A stretch of 64,000 bases of DNA from Phycisphaerales bacterium (GTDB lineage: Bacteria > Planctomycetota > Phycisphaerae > Phycisphaerales > UBA5793): assembly GCA_020852515.1 (NCBI GenBank), contig JADZAS010000023.1, positions 62,001-126,000 of the forward strand, written 5' to 3'. A model generated the notes under the pieces. It worked only from the letters and a program-made list of their open reading frames with translations, searched no databases and was not told the DNA's origin. Of the stretch, positions 1-8,631 are shown one piece after another. Position 1 is the first letter of the stretch. Each line of letters opens with the position of its first letter. The position numbers were made by a program, and so were the translations under genes.

Positions 1-237
1 CTCATGGGAACTCAAGTTTATGCATCGGCTGGATCGGGTGGCGCTGGAGTGAAAGTCTGCGGCCGCCGTTGGGGTCAGGTCGATAGTCGCTGGATGACCG
101 CCTTGACGGATCTGCATCGTCAGGGCACGCACGGCTCACCGCGGATAAGATGCCAAAGGCCGAGTTCCGGCCCACGGCGCCCTCCCGCGGCCCGCGCCGC
201 AGCCCAGCCGATTCTCCCTTCATCGGAGTTCGACACG

Positions 238-1836
238 ATGACCGTCGATTCGACCCGCTCTGAGACAAGTTTCACCCGACGCAGCCCGCTGGCGATGCGG
301 CGCTGCGTCCTTTCCAATGTCGCGCGGCCGCGGCCGTTTTTTGCCCGCGCGGGGCTCTGCGGCATGGTCCTTTCCGCGGTCAGCCTGACCGGCTGCCAGT
401 GGGACTCGTTCATGGACCCGTCCGTGACGGGCCGCTTCGACGAGACGCCGATCCGCGTACCCATTCTCGACCGCATCGCCGTGATCGAAACCGATCAGGA
501 CGATTCGATCCAGGCGACGGAGATCCAGCCGTCGGATCTGATTGCCGAGCCGGTCATCTACAAAGTCGGCCCCGGCGATCTGCTGACGATCGATGTCTTC
601 GAGTTCATCGCGCCCGGCCAGCCTTACGTCATTCAGCGCAGCGTGGATGAGCGCGGTTTCATCACCATCCCACAGTTGGGACAGGTGTACGTGGCGGAAC
701 TGACCGAGGCCGAGATCCGCGACAAGATCGCCGATCTCGTTGATCCGCAGTTCGTGCGCAATCCGGTGGTGAGCGTCGTTTCGGAAACCAAGCGCCAGAC
801 CACCTACAACGTGATCGCCGGCGTGGGCACCTCGAACACCTACTTCATTCCCGAGCCGAACTTCCGCCTGCTCGACGCCATCGCAACGGCCGGCGGCATT
901 CCCGACACCGTGCGAACCATCAGGATCGTGCGCCAAGTTCCGCTTAAGCGCGAGGTCGAACTCGGCCACGGCAGCCCGGAGCGCGACGATCCGATGGACG
1001 ATGAAGTCCCGGTAGAAATGCCCGAGCCGCGGAGCCCGGACGAGGACATTCTCGATCTCATCGATGACGTGATTGAGGGCACGCCCGACAAGCCCGGTGT
1101 GGTCGGAGCCGACGCCTCTGATTTGCGGCACCGCACGAGCCGGCGCCAGCCGCCCGCCGGCGATGGCGCGCAAAATGTTCCGCCGGCGATCGATATGCCC
1201 GCTCCAGCAAGCGAGGACCGCGACACCGATTGGGCCTACCTCGGCGGCAAGTGGGTGCAGATCGCGCGCAGTCCTGAATCCAAGGCCCTGGCGGCCAAAC
1301 AGGAGACGCAAGAAGCCGAGCAGGAGTTCGAGCAACTCGTGACGCAGCGCGTGATCGAGGTGCCCGTCGAGCCGCTCATGGATGGGCTCGCGTCGTACAA
1401 CATCGTCATTCGCCCCAACGACATCATCATGATCCCGCGACCGCTGCAGGGCCTGGTGCACCTCGATGGCGAAGTCGCGCGAGGCGGCACGCTGGCCATC
1501 CCGCTCAACGGCCGCCTGACGCTCAAGCGGGCCATCGCGGCCTCCGGCGGCCTTGGGCCGCTGGCCATTCCCGAACGCCTTGAGATCCACCGCATCCTCA
1601 ACGACAACCTCGAAGCGATCGTCATGCTCAATTACCGGGCGATCAAGGAGGGCGTCGAGCCGGACGTGTATCTCAAGCCTGACGATCTGATTGTCGTGGG
1701 CACGACGTGGTACGCAGCGCCGCTGGCGGTGATCCGCAACGGCTTCCGGACCTCGTATGGGTTCGGATTCCTGCTCGACCGGAACTTCGGCAATGACGTG
1801 TTCGGGGCGCCTCCAGTGAACAGGGTTGGCCAATAG
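238..1836 (+). CDS. Wza-like polysaccharide export lipoprotein
   Basis: Outer-membrane polysaccharide biosynthesis/export protein (Poly_export plus SLBB family), 532 aa. The reading frame is open from position 4, but I chose ATG 238 because GGAG sits about 11 nt upstream and the product then has a hydrophobic stretch ending in a lipobox (SLTGC, Cys53), so it should be a lipoprotein. The segment from about residue 105 (YKVGPGDLLTIDVFE) is the typical start of the export domain; SLBB-like segments follow, with NIVIRPNDIIMIP and the LNGRLTLKRAIAASGGL stretch in the C-terminal half. An acidic, proline-rich region between about residues 245 and 340 looks like a linker insertion. It heads the exopolysaccharide/exosortase locus and should form the export channel paired with the Wzz/BY-kinase protein at 8632. 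Family call is firm; the exact polymer is unknown. Confidence 0.88.
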   Translation: MTVDSTRSETSFTRRSPLAMRRCVLSNVARPRPFFARAGLCGMVLSAVSLTGCQWDSFMDPSVTGRFDETPIRVPILDRIAVIETDQDDSIQATEIQPSDLIAEPVIYKVGPGDLLTIDVFEFIAPGQPYVIQRSVDERGFITIPQLGQVYVAELTEAEIRDKIADLVDPQFVRNPVVSVVSETKRQTTYNVIAGVGTSNTYFIPEPNFRLLDAIATAGGIPDTVRTIRIVRQVPLKREVELGHGSPERDDPMDDEVPVEMPEPRSPDEDILDLIDDVIEGTPDKPGVVGADASDLRHRTSRRQPPAGDGAQNVPPAIDMPAPASEDRDTDWAYLGGKWVQIARSPESKALAAKQETQEAEQEFEQLVTQRVIEVPVEPLMDGLASYNIVIRPNDIIMIPRPLQGLVHLDGEVARGGTLAIPLNGRLTLKRAIAASGGLGPLAIPERLEIHRILNDNLEAIVMLNYRAIKEGVEPDVYLKPDDLIVVGTTWYAAPLAVIRNGFRTSYGFGFLLDRNFGNDVFGAPPVNRVGQ

Positions 1837-1868
1837 TCCTGAAAAACCGGTCCAATAACGGAGCATCT

Positions 1869-1877
1869 TGCTACAAT
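1869..1877 (+). promoter_or_regulatory. Putative extended -10 promoter upstream of the exosortase gene
   Basis: TGCTACAAT reads as an extended -10 (TGn followed by TACAAT, 5 of 6 matches to TATAAT) about 100 nt before the exosortase start. I see no good -35 at the normal distance. It lies in the 143-nt gap between the export lipoprotein and the exosortase gene, the largest gap in this locus. Inference only. Confidence 0.35.
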
Positions 1878-1979
1878 CCGGTGTTTTGGAAACCGGAAGC
1901 GGCCGATGGTGATGCTGCCCGGTACGGGTATTCCCGGACCCGGGTCCTATGAGCGGATCGATCGGGCAGACCAGGCAAC

Positions 1980-3866
1980 ATGCAACCTCGTGCAGGGACA
2001 GGCAAATCCGAGGCCCGCTTAGCGCCAGGGACGTGGGTCAGCATCCTTCTGCTGGGCCTCGCGTTCTGCGCGTTCTTCTACCATTTTCTGCTCAATCAGA
2101 TCGAGCACAGCCGTGACCCGGACTGGTCGCACGCGTACTTGGTGCCGTTCATCTCGCTCTACTACATCTACGAGAACCGCCGTCGGATCCTGACGCTGCC
2201 GGCGCGCGTGAATCTGCTCGGCCTGCCGCTGATTCTCTTCGGTGTGGCCGCGTACTTTTTCTTCACCTTCGGGCCGACCTTCAATCACTTCTTTCAGGGA
2301 ATGGCGATGGTCACGACGCTGATGGGCGTCGTACTGCTGATGGTCGGGTGGCGCATGTGGCTGGCGCTGATGTTCCCCATGCTCTATCTGATCATGGGCA
2401 TTCGCATGCCGCCGCGCCTGCTGCTCCAGGTCACGCCGACGCTGCAGGTCTGGGCGTCCAAGGGCTCGTACTACCTGCTCAACATGATCGGCTATGACAC
2501 CGACATCTCAGGTACGGTGCTGACGCTGTACCGGAACGGACAGTCGATTCCGCTCAATGTCGCCGAAGCGTGCGCGGGAATGCGCATGATCGTCGCGTTC
2601 ATCGCCCTGGGCATCGCCATTGCGTTTCTGATGACGAGCAAGTGGTGGCAGCGCATCGCGCTGGTCCTTCTCGGCGTGCCCGTGGCGATCCTGATCAACG
2701 TGCTGCGCGTCACGACGCTCGGCGTGGCGGCCACGTACAACGTCGATCTGGCCAAGGGCCAGACGCACCTCTACATCGGCATGCTGTGGCTGATTCCCGC
2801 GTTTCTGCTCTACATGGGAATCGTCTGGGTCATTCAACATCTCTTCATCGATGGCGCGGACTCCCACCCCGCGGACAAAACCGCGCGCACGGCGCCGCCG
2901 GCCGTCATCATGCGCTCGCCGTCGCCGCTGCATCGGCGCCTGGTTCCAATCATGGTGGCGCTCTTTGCGGGCGGCGCGCTCGGCTTTGCCCCCGCGCAGC
3001 AGTGGCTCGGCGTCTATCTTCGAAAAGAGCCCGTCCCGCTGCGCCGCCAGTTGAGCGAACTGCCGATGCAAGTCGGCCGCTGGAAGACGATCGGCAACGA
3101 CGAAGTCGTATCGGAGGAGATTCTGCGCGAATTTGGCACGGAGGAGTACGTCACCCGGAACTTCGCCATCGACGGCGATCCCGCCAACGGAATTCTCCAG
3201 CTGCATGTGTCGTACTACACCGGCGGCATCGACGCCGTACCGCATATTCCCGATCGCTGCTACGTCGGCGGCGGCCTGACGAGGTCGGCAACCACCTCCG
3301 CCATTCGGCTTGACATTGATGACTCGCTGTGGTGGCCCGATCCCGAGTTTGACCCGAGCGATCCTCAGGCAGGCGCCGAGCCGTACCGCATGGCGCAGAC
3401 GTCGGATCAGAGCCGGCAAGTCGTTCGCATGCCGCGCCTGCCCAACGGCCTGCACCTCAATGCGGCGGAGTACTGGGATCAGCGAAAGCCCGATGACACG
3501 ATTGCGGCCGGCTACCTGTTCGTCGCCAACGGCGGCGTCACGGCTTCTCCGGAGGGCGTGCGCCTGCTCGCGTACGACCGATCATCCGAGTTCGCGTACT
3601 ACTGCAAGTTGCAGGTCACACTCCAGCGGCCCGACCGCGGCGTCGATCGCCATGAACTGGCCGCGGTCGCCTCCGAGTTCCTCAGCGCGATGTTGCCCGA
3701 TTTGATGTCCTGCCTGCCCGACTGGTGGGAGGTGGAGCACGGCCAGTGGCCGCAGATTAAGGCATCGGATGATTCCGAATCGGGGGAAAGCCCTTTAGGC
3801 TACAGGACTTCAGAAGATGCTGGCGTCCCGGGCAGTCGGCAAGTGCCGCTGCACGGCAATGGATGA
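1980..3866 (+). CDS. Exosortase with fused EpsI domain
   Basis: Membrane transpeptidase-like exosortase (EpsH/Xrt family) fused to an EpsI-type C-terminal domain, 628 aa. Residues about 20-300 hold multiple membrane segments. The three expected active-site residues are visible: Cys198 in AEACAGMR, Arg243 in INVLRVTT and His263 in GQTHLYIG. After about residue 325 comes a soluble EpsI-like domain with LPMQVGRWK and the SYYTGG...HIPDRCYVGGG motif. Exosortases cleave and anchor proteins bearing C-terminal PEP-CTERM-like signals, and EpsI-type proteins accompany them in exopolysaccharide loci. The gene ends 10 nt before the next start, so it is cotranscribed with the large TPR protein. No protein encoded in this window shows an obvious PEP-CTERM tail, so the substrates are elsewhere. 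Confidence 0.92.
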   Translation: MQPRAGTGKSEARLAPGTWVSILLLGLAFCAFFYHFLLNQIEHSRDPDWSHAYLVPFISLYYIYENRRRILTLPARVNLLGLPLILFGVAAYFFFTFGPTFNHFFQGMAMVTTLMGVVLLMVGWRMWLALMFPMLYLIMGIRMPPRLLLQVTPTLQVWASKGSYYLLNMIGYDTDISGTVLTLYRNGQSIPLNVAEACAGMRMIVAFIALGIAIAFLMTSKWWQRIALVLLGVPVAILINVLRVTTLGVAATYNVDLAKGQTHLYIGMLWLIPAFLLYMGIVWVIQHLFIDGADSHPADKTARTAPPAVIMRSPSPLHRRLVPIMVALFAGGALGFAPAQQWLGVYLRKEPVPLRRQLSELPMQVGRWKTIGNDEVVSEEILREFGTEEYVTRNFAIDGDPANGILQLHVSYYTGGIDAVPHIPDRCYVGGGLTRSATTSAIRLDIDDSLWWPDPEFDPSDPQAGAEPYRMAQTSDQSRQVVRMPRLPNGLHLNAAEYWDQRKPDDTIAAGYLFVANGGVTASPEGVRLLAYDRSSEFAYYCKLQVTLQRPDRGVDRHELAAVASEFLSAMLPDLMSCLPDWWEVEHGQWPQIKASDDSESGESPLGYRTSEDAGVPGSRQVPLHGNG

Positions 3867-3876
3867 AAGGCTCTCT

Positions 3877-6800
3877 ATGCCCGCTCGGATCAACACGAAA
3901 GTCGTCATTCCGCTCATCGTCATCCTTGCCGTACTCGCTGGCGGCGTAATCGGTCTGGCCTGGTACACCGTGCGTCGAAGTCCCGAGTACTACCAGCGCA
4001 AGGGAGATGCGGCTGCAGCCACGAGCGACTGGCGCACCGCCGAGGAGTTCTACTCGAAAGCGGTCTTCCAGGATCAGGGCAACATCGAGTTGCTCGATAC
4101 GTGGCGCGAAGCCATCCTCAAGATCGTGCCCGCCGACGCGATTGAGGCGGAGAAATACTGGCGCGACGCCCAGGGTGTGCTGAAGAAGAAGACCGAGAGC
4201 CGCCCTTTCGAGCCGCAGTACCACATTGACTGGCTCAGTCACATTCTGGAGCTGGTCATGCCCGACATCAGCTCGGGCAATGCGACGTACCTGGCGGACC
4301 AGGCGAACCTGATGATCGAAGGCAAGCCGAGCAGCGACGACAACCCGCTCTGGGAACAGGCATACCGGTTCCGCGGCATTGCCAATGCGCACCGGGTTCG
4401 CGAGACAGGCCTCGATCCGCAGATACGGGCGCAGGCCATGGAGGACCTCAATCACTGGCTGGCGCAGCAGCCCGATGACGCCGTCGCGACCGCCGCGAAG
4501 ATGAAGTGGCACGCGTTCTCGGCCGAGTCGATGGCGTCCGGCTCCAAGCCGCGTGAAGCACTGGCCGAGGTCGATCAGGCCGAGTCGATAGGCACTGAGT
4601 ACCTCAAGGCGCATCCGAACAGCGTGCTGGTCGCCACCACGCTCGTGGAGACGCTCGAGGTTCGCCGGTCCATCGAGCGCCGGCTTCCGGAGGGCCCGAG
4701 CGACGCGGCGGCGAGGCAGCAGGAGTTGCTCGCGACGGCCGAGCGCATGGCGCTGGACCAGTCTGATCTGCCCCCGTGGATGAGCCGCCGCCTGGCGATG
4801 GTGATTGATGGGCTTTCGGATGATCGAAACCAGGCCGCGCCTCGCGCCTTGAAAGTGCTCGAACACGCTCTCGAATCGAAACCGGAGAACCCGAGTCTGC
4901 GCTTCGAGCGGGCCAGATACCTCGCGCGAAGCGGCGAGTCAGAGCAGTCGCAGGCCGCGTACGAGGCGATCATCGAGAGCGCGAATCTTCCGGTGAGTTA
5001 TCCCTCGGTGAAGCTCTTCGAACTGCGGCCGGCTGCCGTCAGCGAAATGTTCGATCTGGACTTCGAAGCCTGGGCAAGGACGAGTCCAAACGATGCCGCG
5101 GCGTCGCAACAGGCGCGCGACCAGGTCAAAGCGAGGCTGAATCAGTATCGAAGTATGGTTTCGGACACCGATCCGCAACTGCTGTTCATGGACGGATGCG
5201 TGGCACTGACCGACGGCAAGGCCGAAGTCGCCGCCAACCGCTTCAACCAGTACCTGTCCACGGTTGGTGACAACGAAATCACGACCAACAAACGCATCAG
5301 CGCGCTGCTGCTGCTCGCGTCGTCACTGCGCCAGTCCAACCAGATAGGCGCGGCATACGGATACCTGGCTCAAGCCGACCAGCTCGCCGGCTCCGTCAGC
5401 CCCCGAATCATCCGAGGACTGATCGAAACGGACCTCGCATCGCGCAACTTCGACCGGGCCGAGCGGAATCTGAACCGACTCGTCGCCCTGGATCCTGATT
5501 CGCCCGCGACGACGGATCTGCGCAACAGCCTGGCCATCGCACGCGACGGGGCCGGCGCCGGCGTTGTCGATAACGAGGTTCTCGCCGCCATCGTCGAGGC
5601 CAACGGCCTGCTGGCAAAGAAGGAAGTGGATCAGGCGCGGTCGATGCTGCTCTCCGCGCGCCAGAAGTATCCTGAGAACATCGCGCTGATCTTCAACATG
5701 GTCCGGCTTGAGCAGAGCCAGGGCAACACCGAGAAGGCAATCGAGTACGCCGATGAGGCGCTGGCCATCAATCCAAAGTCCGAGGAACTGCGAATTCTCA
5801 GAGTGATGCTCGCCGGCGGAGACCTCAAGGCCGCCATCAGCGAAGTGATCGAAGACCGAGCGGGCCTCACCGAATTCGAACGGCACATGGCCAAGGCCAT
5901 GGCGTACGCCAAACGAGGCTTTGCCGCCGAAGCGAATGCGGAGTTTGACGCGGCAAAGGCCATCAACCCGGATGCACCGGCCATCATCGAACGGGACTTT
6001 GGGCTCGCGTTCCAGCAGAACGATCTTTCGGCCATGCTCAAGGTGGTGCGCCATGCGCAGGAGACCAATGCCGATCTCGCTAAGGGCCTCACGTACCGGG
6101 GGCGCTATGAACTGGCCAGCGGCGACGTCGCCGCGGCGATCGCCACGCTCCTGCAGGCGAGTAATCTCAAACCCTACGACGGCGCGGTGTGGCGCTTCCT
6201 GGGCATTGCGTACCGCGAAGCCGGCAACTACACCGGCGCGATCGATGCCTTCGGCAAGGCGCTCGACAGAGAGCCGGACAACGTCGCCACCCTGAAGGAA
6301 CTGGCGACGCTTCAGGTTCAGCGTGAGGAGTACACCAAGGCGCTCGAGAGTATTCGAAAGGCCCAGGCCTACGCGCCCTCGGATGTCGAAATCCAGAACC
6401 GCCTGCTCGAACTGGAAGGAATGCATGGCAATCGCGCCCGAGCGATCGAGATCCGCGAGAGCATGCGCGACAGCGGCGGTGGCGTCGAAAATTCGCTGCT
6501 GCTGGCCCAGTTGTACGAACTCGACGGGAAGTACGACGAGGCCAGGGAAGTGCTCGATTCGGTTACGCCAGCCGACGAACGGGAGCGCCTTCTGCTCGCT
6601 CAGTCGCGCGCCCTCTGGCACCAGCGTCAGAACCAGGCGCAGGAAGCGCGAGACGCACTGCTTGGGTTCATCGAGTCAACTCCCCCGCCGTCCAACGAGA
6701 TGATGATTCAGGCGATGCTCGCCTTGATGGGACACTACGTCGAGACCGGCCAGACCGACGAAGCGATCAAGACGGCCGAGCGGGCCGTTCAGTATCAGCA

Positions 6801-8559
6801 TCCCATTCGGCGCGAAGCCGATTTCAATCTGGCGGCTCTCTATGAGAAGCAAGGTCGGATGGAAGACGCCGTCAAGAAGTACGAAGAGGCGTTTGTCAGC
6901 GGCGAGGAAACGCCCCACTTGGGGCTCCTGCTGATCGACCTGCACCTGGCCCTTGCCGGCCCGACGGAAACGCAGGACCCGGCAGGCGCCGCCCGGCACC
7001 GCGCGCGAGCCGCGGAACTGCTCGATGAGATCGAAAAGGAAAATGGCACGAGCGTCGAAGCGCTGCTGCTTCGCGGGCAACTGCTCGTACAGAACCGGGA
7101 GATCGACGCGGCGGAGCGGCTGTTCAATGACGCCGTGGCGCGCTACCCGCAGGATTCACGCGTTTATACGGCGCGGGCCCAGTTCAACCTCGCCTGCATC
7201 ATCGAATCGGCCGACGTCGGGCGCGCCAACCGCGTCCGCGCTGATGTCGATCAGGCGATGGAGCTGAGCCCCAATGACCACAAGCCGCTCCTCACGCTCG
7301 TCGATCTGGCGAGGGCGCGACGTGATCCGGCGACCGGGGCTTTCAGCCCGGACTACGACACGATGATCGCCACATGGCGGCGAATCCTGGAGATCGATCC
7401 AAACCAGGATGAGGTACGCGCCGAGATGATTGAAACCGCCTTCTCTCGAGGCCAAAACTCGCAAGCGCGAATGCTCCTTCAACAGGCGATGGACCTGCAG
7501 CCGGATCGCGCCGCATGGTTCACGATTCGCGGCGATCTCGAGCGCAAGACGGGCGAGCGGCCAGAGGTCTACACGCCGTTCTACCTGCAGGCGTTCGAGA
7601 AGCAGCCCAGCGCCGACCGACTCGCCAAACTCTCGCAAGGCTTTCTGCTGTACAATCCGCCGCGCGCGTCCGAAGTCATCGCACTCTACGCGGAGTGGGG
7701 GGCAGGAGTCGGCGATGATCCGACGCATCGGCTCATCCTCGCCCGGGCGCAGGCGGCCGAGAAGAACTGGCCGGCGGCCCTGGAGGGCCTGCGCGAAGCG
7801 GCCCAAGTGACACTGCGGGTGACGGATGAGAATCGCCGCGACTTCCTGATCCAGGACTGGTATCAGACGTTGCCGGTGGTCGCCGCGCCCGATCAGTACA
7901 TCAGCCTGAGCGAGGAGTGCTTCGGCTCGTTCGATGACCCCTGGCCGCAGGGATTGCTGGGCAACGCGCTGTACATCGCCTCCACTCAACCGCAAACGAC
8001 TGACCCCGAGGGGCTGCGCCAGGCGGGAATCGAGCGGCTCGAAGCGGCGAGGCGCCGCATCGTCGCGATGGCCCCCTCGCAGCGCAAGACGCGCCTGCAG
8101 CAAGAAGTCGGCTGGAGCCTCGCGGGGGCCTACCACAGTGCCGGCGAGCCGGCAAAGGCCGTCGAGGTGTGGCGTTGGGTGCTCGAATCGGCTCCGGATC
8201 ACTTTGGCACCCTCAACAACCTCGCCTTCGTCCTCGCCAACGACCTCAACGACCCGGTGGCGGCGCTGGAACCGGCAAAACGTGCTTACGAGGCCGATCC
8301 TGCCGACCCGACGGTGCTCGATACCTATGGTTATGTGCTGTTTCGGAACAATCGGCTTGATGACGCGGAGAGGGTGCTGCGCGACAGCTTGGATCGACTC
8401 GAGCAGGCCGCAGCCCGGATGCACCTCGGACAGGTTCTTGCGGCCAAGGGCAGCGTCGAGGCGGCCCGTCGCGAACTCACGCGGGCTCGAAGCCTCTCCG
8501 AGCAGCAGGGCAACGCAGCGCGAGTCAAGGAGATCGACGAGATTCTCAAGACCCTCTAG
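3877..8559 (+). CDS. Very large TPR-repeat membrane-anchored protein
   Basis: 1560-aa protein with one N-terminal membrane segment (about residues 9-31) followed by tetratricopeptide-type helical repeats over nearly the whole length, for example around DNA positions 5700, 6180, 6790 and 8200. The start is ATG 3877, preceded by GAAAGG at a good distance; upstream in-frame ATGs would overlap the exosortase gene. Large TPR proteins, such as PrsT-type proteins, are known companions of exosortase/exopolysaccharide loci and are thought to scaffold assembly or export. Position directly after the exosortase and before the Wzz/BY-kinase supports that role here. I see no catalytic domain. The specific partner is unknown. 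Confidence 0.85.
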   Translation: MPARINTKVVIPLIVILAVLAGGVIGLAWYTVRRSPEYYQRKGDAAAATSDWRTAEEFYSKAVFQDQGNIELLDTWREAILKIVPADAIEAEKYWRDAQGVLKKKTESRPFEPQYHIDWLSHILELVMPDISSGNATYLADQANLMIEGKPSSDDNPLWEQAYRFRGIANAHRVRETGLDPQIRAQAMEDLNHWLAQQPDDAVATAAKMKWHAFSAESMASGSKPREALAEVDQAESIGTEYLKAHPNSVLVATTLVETLEVRRSIERRLPEGPSDAAARQQELLATAERMALDQSDLPPWMSRRLAMVIDGLSDDRNQAAPRALKVLEHALESKPENPSLRFERARYLARSGESEQSQAAYEAIIESANLPVSYPSVKLFELRPAAVSEMFDLDFEAWARTSPNDAAASQQARDQVKARLNQYRSMVSDTDPQLLFMDGCVALTDGKAEVAANRFNQYLSTVGDNEITTNKRISALLLLASSLRQSNQIGAAYGYLAQADQLAGSVSPRIIRGLIETDLASRNFDRAERNLNRLVALDPDSPATTDLRNSLAIARDGAGAGVVDNEVLAAIVEANGLLAKKEVDQARSMLLSARQKYPENIALIFNMVRLEQSQGNTEKAIEYADEALAINPKSEELRILRVMLAGGDLKAAISEVIEDRAGLTEFERHMAKAMAYAKRGFAAEANAEFDAAKAINPDAPAIIERDFGLAFQQNDLSAMLKVVRHAQETNADLAKGLTYRGRYELASGDVAAAIATLLQASNLKPYDGAVWRFLGIAYREAGNYTGAIDAFGKALDREPDNVATLKELATLQVQREEYTKALESIRKAQAYAPSDVEIQNRLLELEGMHGNRARAIEIRESMRDSGGGVENSLLLAQLYELDGKYDEAREVLDSVTPADERERLLLAQSRALWHQRQNQAQEARDALLGFIESTPPPSNEMMIQAMLALMGHYVETGQTDEAIKTAERAVQYQHPIRREADFNLAALYEKQGRMEDAVKKYEEAFVSGEETPHLGLLLIDLHLALAGPTETQDPAGAARHRARAAELLDEIEKENGTSVEALLLRGQLLVQNREIDAAERLFNDAVARYPQDSRVYTARAQFNLACIIESADVGRANRVRADVDQAMELSPNDHKPLLTLVDLARARRDPATGAFSPDYDTMIATWRRILEIDPNQDEVRAEMIETAFSRGQNSQARMLLQQAMDLQPDRAAWFTIRGDLERKTGERPEVYTPFYLQAFEKQPSADRLAKLSQGFLLYNPPRASEVIALYAEWGAGVGDDPTHRLILARAQAAEKNWPAALEGLREAAQVTLRVTDENRRDFLIQDWYQTLPVVAAPDQYISLSEECFGSFDDPWPQGLLGNALYIASTQPQTTDPEGLRQAGIERLEAARRRIVAMAPSQRKTRLQQEVGWSLAGAYHSAGEPAKAVEVWRWVLESAPDHFGTLNNLAFVLANDLNDPVAALEPAKRAYEADPADPTVLDTYGYVLFRNNRLDDAERVLRDSLDRLEQAAARMHLGQVLAAKGSVEAARRELTRARSLSEQQGNAARVKEIDEILKTL

Positions 8560-8631
8560 CGCCAAAGGCTGCGACCACTGGCGACTCGCCGGATTACCGG
8601 CATTTGGTGCGCGATTGAAGGGATCGACCCT

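Noticed and set aside
1-237. N-terminal extension of the export lipoprotein from ATG 4
   Set aside because: It is Arg/Pro-rich without conservation pattern and would put the signal peptide in the interior. I see nothing else definite in this stretch.
220-1866. 548-aa open frame opposite the export lipoprotein
   Set aside because: Arg/Asp/His-rich antisense translation without any motif; the plus-strand gene has clear family motifs.
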